A program made the position numbers and the translations under genes. From the NCBI RefSeq assembly GCF_000720425.1, contig NZ_JOAJ01000007.1, forward strand, positions 248,001 to 312,000: a stretch of DNA of 64,000 nucleotides, given 5' to 3'. Source of the DNA: Nocardia rhamnosiphila NBRC 108938 (GTDB lineage: Bacteria > Actinomycetota > Actinomycetes > Mycobacteriales > Mycobacteriaceae). Of this stretch, positions 55,474 to 63,390 are shown piece after piece. The notes beneath the pieces were generated by a model. It made no database searches, was not told the origin of the DNA, and worked only from the letters and a program-made list of their open reading frames with translations. Positions within the stretch are counted from its first letter, which is position 1. The number at the start of each line of letters is the position of its first letter.

Positions 55474-56146
55474 AACCTTCCGATTGTTCGGGCATCGTCG
55501 GATCCAGGGCGAAGGGTTCGAGCCCGACCTCTTCCTCCGGCGGTCCCTGGGCGGCGAGTTCGGCGATCCGGCGCCGATCCGCCGTGGTGGGCGGGGCCAG
55601 GGTGGCGACGACCGCGGCCAGCACCCACGCGTAGGGGGAAGCATTGTCCGCCAGCGACAAGCGCAACAGTTCCAGCACCGGCACGTGTTCACCGAGCAGG
55701 CGTTCGCCGCCGATCGGATCGACGGTGGCCGCGAATTCCAAGAGAACGGGCAGATGATCGGGCAGTTCGGTGTCGCCGAGTTCCACCCCGGCGTGCCGGT
55801 AGGCGTGTTTGAAACGCAGCAGCGCCATCCCCCGCTTGCGGGTGTCGCCGTAGGCGTAGAAGGTCAGGTGCAGGCTGGCGCGGCGCCGCATATCGAAGGT
55901 TTCGACGTAGCGGGCGGCCAGTTCGAGTTCGGGTGTGGCGCGCACGTGGTCACAGAAATCCAGCAGTTGCGTACGCACCGGCTCCGGTAGTTCCCCAATC
56001 GCCGCCTCGATCCCGTCCATCGTCGAGCGCAGCCCGGGGCCGGGGTAGTCCAGCAGCAGCGCGGCGGTGCGCCAGACGATCCGCCGGTCCCGTTCGCTCA
56101 TCGCCAGTGCCGGTTCGGGCCGTCGGCGCAGTTTCAACAAAGCCAC
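55433..56146 (-). CDS. narJ: Nitrate reductase molybdenum cofactor assembly chaperone
   Basis: Cytoplasmic chaperone that binds apo-NarG and assists cofactor insertion before membrane docking. The 237-residue protein has the NarJ/TorD opening RDRRIVWRTAALLLDYPGPG, and RASLHLTFYAYGDTRKRGMA, a conserved family block, then LPDHLPVLLEFAA. GTG 56146 is chosen because GAGGAG lies 6 bp upstream; ATG 56215, which overlaps the narH stop in ATGA, is in frame but its extra residues read through a repeated segment. The C-terminal tail (SIPPPALRPPRTV) is encoded by one repeat copy. Confidence 0.9.
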   Translation of the reverse strand: MALLKLRRRPEPALAMSERDRRIVWRTAALLLDYPGPGLRSTMDGIEAAIGELPEPVRTQLLDFCDHVRATPELELAARYVETFDMRRRASLHLTFYAYGDTRKRGMALLRFKHAYRHAGVELGDTELPDHLPVLLEFAATVDPIGGERLLGEHVPVLELLRLSLADNASPYAWVLAAVVATLAPPTTADRRRIAELAAQGPPEEEVGLEPFALDPTMPEQSEGSIPPPALRPPRTV

Positions 56147-56199
56147 CGACCACTCCTCGCAGCAGTTCCACACCGTCGGCGCAGTTTCAACAAAGCCAC
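56120..56199. repeat. 27-bp direct repeat spanning the narJ start
   Basis: The 27 bp at 56120-56146, which contain the narJ GTG and its first codons, are repeated exactly at 56173-56199 in the narH-narJ gap. The 53-bp period is not a multiple of three, so the second copy is read in another frame. It implies a local duplication of the narJ 5' end and creates a spurious upstream start. Confidence 0.9.
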
Positions 56200-56211
56200 G
56201 GAGGTATCGCC

Positions 56212-58113
56212 TCATCGCCGGACCTCCGTGGGTTCGGAGGCCGCCGCGTCACCGTTCGCCGACACACCGGGATCGTTCTCGTTCGGTCCGCCGGAGCTGT
56301 CGGTTCCGTTGCGGTCACTTCCGCCGACTCCGTTCGCCGTCCGCTCGTCCGGGCCGACTCCGTTCGCCGTCCGCCCATTCGCACCGACTCCGTTGTCCGC
56401 CTGCCCGCTCGCGACGTCTCCGTTTGCCGCCCGCCCGTTCGAGCGGTGTCCGTTCGTACCTCGGCGCGCGCCTCGGTCGCCGATACCGCCCTCATTCGCC
56501 GCGCCGGTCGAGCCGCTCACACCGGCGGGCACCAGCCCGTCGGTGCTCTGCCCGTCCCAGTTCAACAGGTTGATCCGGCCGGTTTTCGCCTCCGGCGCGG
56601 CGCCGTTGGTATCGGTGAGGTGGAATTTCTCCACCATCTGGTCGAACGCTGTCATCCCCGGACCCCCGTCGGTGTCCAGGCTGCATCCGGTCGCCAGCGA
56701 ATCCAGTTCGTGGGCTCGCGCACTCGCGCCGGTCGGGATCACATAGCGGTGCTCGTATTTCGCGATGGCCAGCAGCCGGTACATGGCTTCGATCTCTTCG
56801 GGCTCCAGCCGGACCGACGGCGCGATGGCCGGATCGGGTTCCTGACCGAGGTTGATCGAGCGCATGAACGCGCGCATTCCGGCCAGTCGTTGCAGCGCCG
56901 CCCGCACCGGGCCGATATCGCCGGCGGTGAATAGTTCGGCCAGGTACTCCACCGGGATCCGCAGCGCGTCGATCGCGCCGAAGAGGTTGGCGTGATCCTC
57001 ACCGTCGTGCCCGGTCTCCGCCAGCACGTCCACCACCGGCGACAGCGGCGGGACGTACCAGACCATCGGCATGGTGCGGTATTCCGGGTGCAGCGGCAGC
57101 GCGATCTGGTAGTCGACGATGAGTTTGTAGACCGGCGAGTCCTGCGCGGCCTGGATCCATTCCGGGGAGATACCGGCGCGTTCGGCCTCCGCGACGACCC
57201 GTGGGTCGTGCGGGTTCAGGAAGACGCCGAGCTGGGCGGGGTACAGATCCTGGTCCTCGGTGACCGACGCCGCCGCGAGGACAGCGTCGGCGTCGTAGAG
57301 CATCACGCCGATATAGCGCAGCCGGCCGACACAGGTCTCCGAGCACACCGTCGGGATACCGACCTCCACCCGCGGATAGCAGAAGGTGCATTTCTCGGCT
57401 TTACCGGTTTTGTGGTTGAAGTAGATCTTCTTGTAGGGGCAGCCGGTCGTGCACTGCCGCCAGCCGCGGCATTTGTCCTGGTCCACCAGGACGATCCCGT
57501 CCTCGGATCGTTTGTAGATCGCCCCGGACGGGCAGGACGCGGCGCACGACGGATTGAGGCAGTGCTCGCAGATCCGCGGCAGATAGAACATGAAGGTTTT
57601 GTCGAATTCGAGCTTCACCTGTTCGGAGACCCGGGCCAGCAGCGGGTCCCGGCCGACCTGGTCGGGCCCCGATCCCAGATCGTCGTCCCAGTTGGCACCC
57701 CAGGTGACCTTCGTATCGTCCCCGGTGATCAGCGATTTCGGCCGCGCCACCGGGGTGGTGTCGATGGCCGGGGAGGACAGCAGATTGTCGTACTCGTAGC
57801 TCCAGGGCTCGTAGTAGTCCTCGATGGTCGGCAGGTCGGGGTTGGCGAAGATATTGAGCAGCCGTTTGAGCCGGGAGCCCGATTTCAGCGTGAGCCGGCC
57901 ACGTCTGTCGAGTGTCCAGCCGCCCTTCCACTTCTCCTGGTCCTCGTACTGCCGCGGATAACCCTGGCCGGGCCGGGTCTCCACATTGTTGAACCAGACG
58001 TACTCGGTCCCGCCGCGGTTGGTCCACGCCTGTTTACAGGTGACCGAACAGGTGTGGCAGCCGATGCATTTGTCGAGGTTCATGACCATGGCCAGTTGCG
58101 CCATCACTCGCAT
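56212..58113 (-). CDS. narH: Respiratory nitrate reductase beta subunit with repeat-rich C-terminal tail
   Basis: Iron-sulfur electron-transfer subunit between NarI and NarG. The N-terminus has NLDKCIGCHTCSVTCKQAW, then CEHCLNPSCAASCPSG, CRGWRQCTTGCPYKK (the Trp-substituted 3Fe-4S site) and CTFCYPR. The conserved part ends near residue 520. The last ~100 residues are an Asn/Gly/Ala-rich low-complexity tail of ~10-residue units (GRTANGVGPD, ERTANGVGGS), making 633 residues instead of the usual 510-560. Start ATG 58113; ATG 58104 is also possible. Confidence 0.93.
   Translation of the reverse strand: MRVMAQLAMVMNLDKCIGCHTCSVTCKQAWTNRGGTEYVWFNNVETRPGQGYPRQYEDQEKWKGGWTLDRRGRLTLKSGSRLKRLLNIFANPDLPTIEDYYEPWSYEYDNLLSSPAIDTTPVARPKSLITGDDTKVTWGANWDDDLGSGPDQVGRDPLLARVSEQVKLEFDKTFMFYLPRICEHCLNPSCAASCPSGAIYKRSEDGIVLVDQDKCRGWRQCTTGCPYKKIYFNHKTGKAEKCTFCYPRVEVGIPTVCSETCVGRLRYIGVMLYDADAVLAAASVTEDQDLYPAQLGVFLNPHDPRVVAEAERAGISPEWIQAAQDSPVYKLIVDYQIALPLHPEYRTMPMVWYVPPLSPVVDVLAETGHDGEDHANLFGAIDALRIPVEYLAELFTAGDIGPVRAALQRLAGMRAFMRSINLGQEPDPAIAPSVRLEPEEIEAMYRLLAIAKYEHRYVIPTGASARAHELDSLATGCSLDTDGGPGMTAFDQMVEKFHLTDTNGAAPEAKTGRINLLNWDGQSTDGLVPAGVSGSTGAANEGGIGDRGARRGTNGHRSNGRAANGDVASGQADNGVGANGRTANGVGPDERTANGVGGSDRNGTDSSGGPNENDPGVSANGDAAASEPTEVRR
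56250..56470 (-). repeat. ~30-bp coding minisatellite in the narH tail
   Basis: Imperfect 30-bp units containing ACTCCGTTCGCCGTCCG on the plus strand, four to five copies, code for NGRAANGDVAS, GQADNGVGAN, GRTANGVGPD, ERTANGVGGS. Frame is preserved. Expected to vary in length among strains. Confidence 0.7.
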
Positions 58114-58232
58114 ATCAGTCCTCCGGGGTCGCGGGTAGCTCGTGGTGGCGGCGCATCAGTGTTTCTTTCGACGTGATCAGGAGCGCTACGTGGTTACGCT
58201 GCGCTACCGCCTCCGCGCTCGACCCGATCACG

Positions 58233-61200
58233 TCAGTACTCCACCTGCTGGCTGCGGCGGCGGATGGTGGTGACCTCGTCGCGCTGATTACCGGTCGGGC
58301 CGTGATAGTTCAGCGCGAACGACTGCTGGGCGTAACCGCCGATCAGATGCGTGGGTTTGATCATGATCCGGGTGAGCGCGTTGTGGATACCGCCGCGTTT
58401 GCCTTTACCGGTGAAGGTTTCGCCCTTCGCCGCGGTCCCCTCGATCCGCGGGACGTCCACGGCCCGGTCCTGCGCGTGGTACATGAACACGGTGCCCTCG
58501 GGCATCCGGTGCGAGACGATGGCCCGGGCCACCACCACACCGTTGCGGTTGATCGCCTCGATCCAGTCGTTGTCGGCCACCCCGATCTTGGCGGCGTCCT
58601 TCTCCGACATCCAGATGGTCTGGCCGCCGCGGGAGAGGGTCAGCATATGCAGGTTGTCCTGGTAGGCCGAATGGATCGACCATTTGGAGTGCGGGGTCAG
58701 GTAGCGCACGGTGACCCCGCGGTCGCCGATATCGCCGACGGCGGGTTCGGCGAACAGTGCGGTCATGTCCAGGGGCGGCCGGAAGGTCGGCAGTTGTTCG
58801 CCGAGTTCGATCATCCAGTCGTGGTCGAGATAGAAGTGCTGGCGGCCGGTGAGCGTATGCCACGGCTTGAGCCGTTCGGTGTTGATGGTGAACGGCGAAT
58901 AGCGGCGCCCGCCGGTTTCGCTGCCCGACCACTCCGGTGAGGTGATCACCGGTACCGGCCGCGCCTGCGTATCGGCGAAAGTGATCCGCTTGCCCTCGTG
59001 TTCGGCCGCCAGATCGGCGAGTTCGGTACCGGTGCGGCGTTCCAGGGCCTGGAAGCCCTCGACGGCGAGCCGCCCGTTGGTGGTACCGGACAGCGCGAGG
59101 ATCGCCTCGGCGGCATGCCTGTCCTGGGCCAGCGAGGGCCGGCCCTGCGCCACCCCGGACACCACGGTCCCGTTCGCCCCGGCCAGGTATTCCACTTCGG
59201 CGCCGGGATGGGTGGTGACGCCCTTGACGGTGAGTCCGAGGGTTTCCACCAGCGGTCCCAGCGCGGCCATCTTCTCCGCGATCTTCGAATAATCCCGTTC
59301 GACGACCACCAGTTTCGGCATGGTCTTGCCCGGGACCGGTTCGCATTCCCCGGCCTTCCAGTCCAGCACCCGTCCCCCGGCCTGGGCCATGGCATCCGGT
59401 GAATCATGCTGCAGCGGCACCGCGACGATGTCCTTGCGCACCCCGAGATGTTTCTCGGCCAGCCAGGAGAAGCCGCGGGCGATCCGGTGGAATGCCTCGA
59501 AATCGGTTTTCGCCTCCCACGGCGGCGAGATGGCCGGCGTGAAGGCGTGCACGAACGGATGCATATCCGTCGAGGACAGATCGTATTTCTCGTACCAGGT
59601 GGCGGCCGGGAGCACGATATCGGAGAACAGCGTGGTGCTGGTCATCCGGAAGTCCAGCGAGAGCAGCAGATCGAGTTTCCCGGTGGCCGCTTCCTCGCGC
59701 CAGACCAGTTCCTCCGGCCGCACCCCGGTGGTGTCGGTGGTCTGCAGATTGGAATCCGCGCCGAGCAGATGCCGGTGGAAGTACTCGTTGCCCTTACCGG
59801 AGGAGCCGAGCAGATTGGCCCGCCAGACGGTGAGCACGCGCGGGAAGTTCTCCGGGGCGTCGGGGTCTTCACAGGCGAACCGCAGCTCGCCGGATTTCAG
59901 TCCGTCCACCACATGCTCGGCCGCGGTCCGGCCGGCCGTTTCGGCCTCGTCGGCCAGGTCGAGCGGGTTTCGATCGAACGTCGGGTACGAGGGCATCCAG
60001 CCCAGCCGGGTCGCCAGCGCGATATTGTCCGCCGCCGTCCGGCCCGCGAACTTCCCCTTCCCCAGCGGTGAGGAGAAAACGTCGGCGGTGAACGGGTCGT
60101 AGCGCCACTGGTCGTTGGTCAGATACCAGAACACCGTGCCCTGCATCTGGCGTGGCGGGCGCTGCCAGTCCAGCCCGAACGCGAGGGTGGACCAGCCGGT
60201 CACCGGACGGCACTTCTCCTGGCCCACATAATGCGCCCAGCCACCGCCGTTCACGCCCTGGCAGCCGGTGAGCAGGGTCAGGGTGAAGAAGGACCGGTAG
60301 ATCTGGTCGGAGTGGAACCAGTGATTGGTCCCGGCGCCCATCAGGATCATGGAGCGGCCACCGGACCGGTCGGCATTGTCGGCGAATTCCCGCGCGATCC
60401 GCCGGGCCTGCGCGGCCGGGACACCGGTGACGGCTTCCTGCCAGGCGGGGGTGTAGGGCTCGGTGGCGTCGTCGTAGCCGGCCGGCCAGGTGCCGGGCAG
60501 GCCCGGCCGGCCCACCGCGTACTGCGCCAACAGCAGATCGAACACCGTGGTGACCCGTTTCCCGGCGACCGTCGCGGTCGGCACGCCGCGGGTCACGACG
60601 CCCGCGGCATCGGTATCGAAGCGGGGGAACTGTACGGCCGCAGCGTCGTCGGTGCGGCCGTACAGCGTCAGGAGTGGCTCGACACCCCCGAGATCGAGGT
60701 TCCAGCGTCCGGTGCCGTTCTCACCGAACCGGTCCCCCAGCGAACCGTTGGGCACCACCGGTACGCCCGCCCCGTCGAGCAGGACGGTCCGGAACTCCGC
60801 GCCCTCGTCGGTGTTGCCCAGATCGGCGGCGGTCAGGAACTTCCCGGGCACCGCCACCCCGTCCGCGCCGTCGTCCAGGGTGATCAGGAAGGGCAGATCG
60901 GTGTATCTGCGGACGTAGTCCAGGAACCGGGGCGTCTCCCGATCGACGAAGAACTCCCGCAGCACCACATGACCCATGGCCATGGCCAGCGCGGCGTCGG
61001 TTCCGGGCCGGGCGGCGACCCATTCGTCGGCGAACTTGGTGTTGTCGGCGTAATCCGGGGAGACCACCACCACCTTCTGACCGCGATAGCGGGCCTCGGT
61101 CATGTAGTGCGCGTCCGGAGTACGGGTCACCGGCACATTGGAACCCCACATGATCAGGTATGCGGCGTCGAACCAGTCCGCCGACTCCGGGACATCGGTC

Positions 61201-61970
61201 TGGTCGCCGAATACCTGGGGCGAGGCCACCGGCAGATCGGCGTACCAGTCGTAGAACGACAGCATCGACCCGCCGAGCAGCGAGATGAACCGGGCGCCGA
61301 CCGCGTGACTGACCATCGACATGGCCGGGATCGGGGAGAATCCGGCGACGCGGTCGGGTCCGTACTTCTTGATGGTGTGGACGTGGGCCGCGGCCGCGAT
61401 CTCGGCGGCCTCCCACCATTCGGCGCGCACGAAACCGCCCTTGCCGCGGGCGGCCTTGTACCGGCGGGCGCGTTCGGGGTCCTCGACCAGATCGGCCCAC
61501 GCCAGTACCGGGTCCTTCAGTCTGGTCTTGGCTTCCCGGTACAACTCCAGCAGTGTGGCGCGGACGTAGGGGTACCGCACCCGGGCCGGTGAGTAGGTGT
61601 ACCAGGAGAAGGAGGCGCCGCGCGGGCAGCCGCGGGGTTCGTATTCGGGTTTGTCCGAACCGACCGACGGATAGTCGGTCTGCTGGGACTCCCAGGTGAT
61701 CACCCCGTCCTTCACATAGATCTTCCAGGAGCACGATCCGGTGCAGTTCACCCCGTGGGTGGAGCGCACCACCTTGTCGTGCGACCAGCGGTCCCGATAG
61801 AACTCGTCGGCGCCGCGGCCGCCCACCTTGTGCACGGTGCGGTGGTCCGCGGAGACCTCGCCGCGCTGGAAATACTTGCCCAGCCGCAGCAGTGCGTCCC
61901 CGGCCGCCGGTGCCCCGGGGTGCTGTTCCGCAGTGGTGTGCGCCGAGCCCGGAGTGCGTGAGACGACCAC
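58233..61970 (-). CDS. narG: Respiratory nitrate reductase alpha subunit
   Basis: Molybdopterin catalytic subunit reducing nitrate to nitrite on the cytoplasmic side. The 1245-residue length is standard. HGVNCTGSCSWKIYVKDGVI with a His-Cys FS0 cluster site is near the N-terminus, and WYADLPVASPQVFGDQTDVP carries the aspartate that ligates Mo. GCQGVNGGGWAHYVGQEK and the C-terminal HSKWSIHSAYQDNLHMLTLS are cofactor-binding blocks. GTG 61970 follows AGGGGG by 4 bp. The four nar genes run narGHJI; narK is not in the window. Confidence 0.97.
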   Translation of the reverse strand: MVVSRTPGSAHTTAEQHPGAPAAGDALLRLGKYFQRGEVSADHRTVHKVGGRGADEFYRDRWSHDKVVRSTHGVNCTGSCSWKIYVKDGVITWESQQTDYPSVGSDKPEYEPRGCPRGASFSWYTYSPARVRYPYVRATLLELYREAKTRLKDPVLAWADLVEDPERARRYKAARGKGGFVRAEWWEAAEIAAAAHVHTIKKYGPDRVAGFSPIPAMSMVSHAVGARFISLLGGSMLSFYDWYADLPVASPQVFGDQTDVPESADWFDAAYLIMWGSNVPVTRTPDAHYMTEARYRGQKVVVVSPDYADNTKFADEWVAARPGTDAALAMAMGHVVLREFFVDRETPRFLDYVRRYTDLPFLITLDDGADGVAVPGKFLTAADLGNTDEGAEFRTVLLDGAGVPVVPNGSLGDRFGENGTGRWNLDLGGVEPLLTLYGRTDDAAAVQFPRFDTDAAGVVTRGVPTATVAGKRVTTVFDLLLAQYAVGRPGLPGTWPAGYDDATEPYTPAWQEAVTGVPAAQARRIAREFADNADRSGGRSMILMGAGTNHWFHSDQIYRSFFTLTLLTGCQGVNGGGWAHYVGQEKCRPVTGWSTLAFGLDWQRPPRQMQGTVFWYLTNDQWRYDPFTADVFSSPLGKGKFAGRTAADNIALATRLGWMPSYPTFDRNPLDLADEAETAGRTAAEHVVDGLKSGELRFACEDPDAPENFPRVLTVWRANLLGSSGKGNEYFHRHLLGADSNLQTTDTTGVRPEELVWREEAATGKLDLLLSLDFRMTSTTLFSDIVLPAATWYEKYDLSSTDMHPFVHAFTPAISPPWEAKTDFEAFHRIARGFSWLAEKHLGVRKDIVAVPLQHDSPDAMAQAGGRVLDWKAGECEPVPGKTMPKLVVVERDYSKIAEKMAALGPLVETLGLTVKGVTTHPGAEVEYLAGANGTVVSGVAQGRPSLAQDRHAAEAILALSGTTNGRLAVEGFQALERRTGTELADLAAEHEGKRITFADTQARPVPVITSPEWSGSETGGRRYSPFTINTERLKPWHTLTGRQHFYLDHDWMIELGEQLPTFRPPLDMTALFAEPAVGDIGDRGVTVRYLTPHSKWSIHSAYQDNLHMLTLSRGGQTIWMSEKDAAKIGVADNDWIEAINRNGVVVARAIVSHRMPEGTVFMYHAQDRAVDVPRIEGTAAKGETFTGKGKRGGIHNALTRIMIKPTHLIGGYAQQSFALNYHGPTGNQRDEVTTIRRRSQQVEY

Positions 61971-62424
61971 GACGCCCCCTTTTCTGCAAGCGGTGAAATC
62001 GAGCTGATGTTCCGACTGTAGGGACGCCGCCCGACCTGGCCAAACCCCGTTCTCACATCGAAAAGCGCAGGTCGGTGAGCTGTGAGGTCACCGCAATCCG
62101 GTTGTCACGGCACGCGGATGCGCGCAGTCGCGGCGGCGGCCGATCTCCTGGGAAAACATCGGGCGACACGCCGGATCCGGCCGCCGGGAGGACCGTCCGG
62201 GCAGCGACGGTGAAATTTCGGAAATCGCCGCTTCTCCAGTGGTTTACATTTGTTTACACATGCGGGAGTGGCCGCCGTCACCCACACTCCACCGGTCCGG
62301 CGTATCCGGATTCGCACTTCCACCGACTGGGAAGAGTCGGAAGGGCAGAGTGGCGCCCGATCGTCTACGCTTACTGCCCGATCCGACCGCGTCGGCGGTC
62401 GCTCGAGCAAATTCGAGGTACGCG
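61971..62424. promoter_or_regulatory. Divergent intergenic region narG / secreted protease
   Basis: About 450 bp. The narG side (61971-62060) carries an A-rich CAGAAAAGGGGGC leader. At 62242-62259 the direct repeat GTTTACATTTGTTTACAC stands out in GC-rich surroundings and may be a promoter or operator for either gene. No DosR (TTSGGGACTWWAGTCCC) box or other nitrate regulator site was recognised by eye. Confidence 0.45.
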
Positions 62425-63159
62425 ATGTTCAGCGTTTTCCGGCGGCGGCGGAGCCGGCGTCCCCTATCCGTCACCGTGTGCGCGGTAGTCGCCGCCTTCG
62501 GTACGGCGCTGATCCCCGGCACGGCGGTGGCCGCACCCACCGCGGCCGCACCCACCGTGACGGTGTACCCGGGCATGGAGATCCGGCACACCGAGATAGC
62601 CAACGGGAAGGCGGTCACCACCCGCTGCACCGTGGGTCTCACCGGTTCGATCGGCTCGGCCCAGTACGCGGTGACCGCCGGCCACTGCTACCACCAGGGA
62701 ATCGTCACCGACAAAGTCGGTAACCCGATCGGCTGGTTCGAAACCCATCGACCGGACGAGGGCCTGAAGTTCGGTTTCGGATTGATCCGCCTGTACGACG
62801 GAATCGGCGTCGCCGCGTCCATGGGCCGCTTCGGGCTGTCCACGGTGGATATGAAACCGCAGCTCGGACAGGAGATCTGCAAGATCGGCGCAACCACCGG
62901 CTGGACGTGCGGATCGATCACCGAGGCCAATGAGGAGTGGCTCTACGCCACCAACGCGCTCGGCGCCGAGGCCGGCGATTCCGGTGCGGTGGTGTACCGC
63001 CAGACCGCCGACGGGCACGCCGCGTTCGTCGGGATCCTGGTGGCCTACGACGACGCCCAGGGCCGCAGCGCGGTCGTGGAACCGGCCGCCCTGCTGTTCG
63101 ACCAGATCGACCGGTACGGCCCGACCCGCAAGGACCGGTTCGTCTGGTACCGGGTCTGA
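62425..63159 (+). CDS. Secreted S1-type (chymotrypsin-fold) protease homologue
   Basis: A 244-residue exported protein: basic start MFSVFRRRRSRRPLSVTVC, hydrophobic core and AXA cleavage near residue 37 (GTAVAAPT). The catalytic histidine is in YAVTAGHCYH and the serine in EAGDSGAVVY. The segment normally holding the aspartate (D-[IFV]-[AG]-L-I-R-L) reads GFGLIRL, with glycine in its place, so the triad may be incomplete unless another acid serves. CKIGATTGWTCG has a disulfide-type cysteine pair. ATG 62425 follows GAGG by 6 bp. Confidence 0.82.
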   Translation: MFSVFRRRRSRRPLSVTVCAVVAAFGTALIPGTAVAAPTAAAPTVTVYPGMEIRHTEIANGKAVTTRCTVGLTGSIGSAQYAVTAGHCYHQGIVTDKVGNPIGWFETHRPDEGLKFGFGLIRLYDGIGVAASMGRFGLSTVDMKPQLGQEICKIGATTGWTCGSITEANEEWLYATNALGAEAGDSGAVVYRQTADGHAAFVGILVAYDDAQGRSAVVEPAALLFDQIDRYGPTRKDRFVWYRV

Positions 63160-63336
63160 TTCTCCACCGAAGCAGTCGAACCGCTCGCTCCGCCGGACCC
63201 GGTCGGCGACCTCCTCCCACTGCACGAGGAAGCCGGTATCCGGCTACGGGTACTACCCGAACTGGCGCCTTTCTGGCAGGCGCTGGCCGTCGGCACCCTG
63301 GGTTTCAGCGGCATCCGATTGCGCAACGCGCGCTGA
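63160..63336 (+). pseudogene. Coding-like remnant after the secreted protease
   Basis: Directly after the protease stop, the same frame stays open for 58 codons without any start codon: a segment including LLPLHEEAGIRLRVLPELAP and FWQALAVGTLGFSGIRLRNA before TGA at 63334. The composition looks like real protein rather than random high-GC translation. It may be the 3' end of a lost gene whose N-terminal part was deleted, or a readthrough tail. Not identified. Confidence 0.4.
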
Positions 63337-63390
63337 CGGATCCGTCGGCCTCGATTCTTGACGAACGGCGCGGGGGTCGCGGCGAAGTGG

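Noticed and set aside
61971..62424. DosR-type dormancy box before narG
   Set aside because: No sequence resembling the 20-bp DosR palindrome was found by eye.
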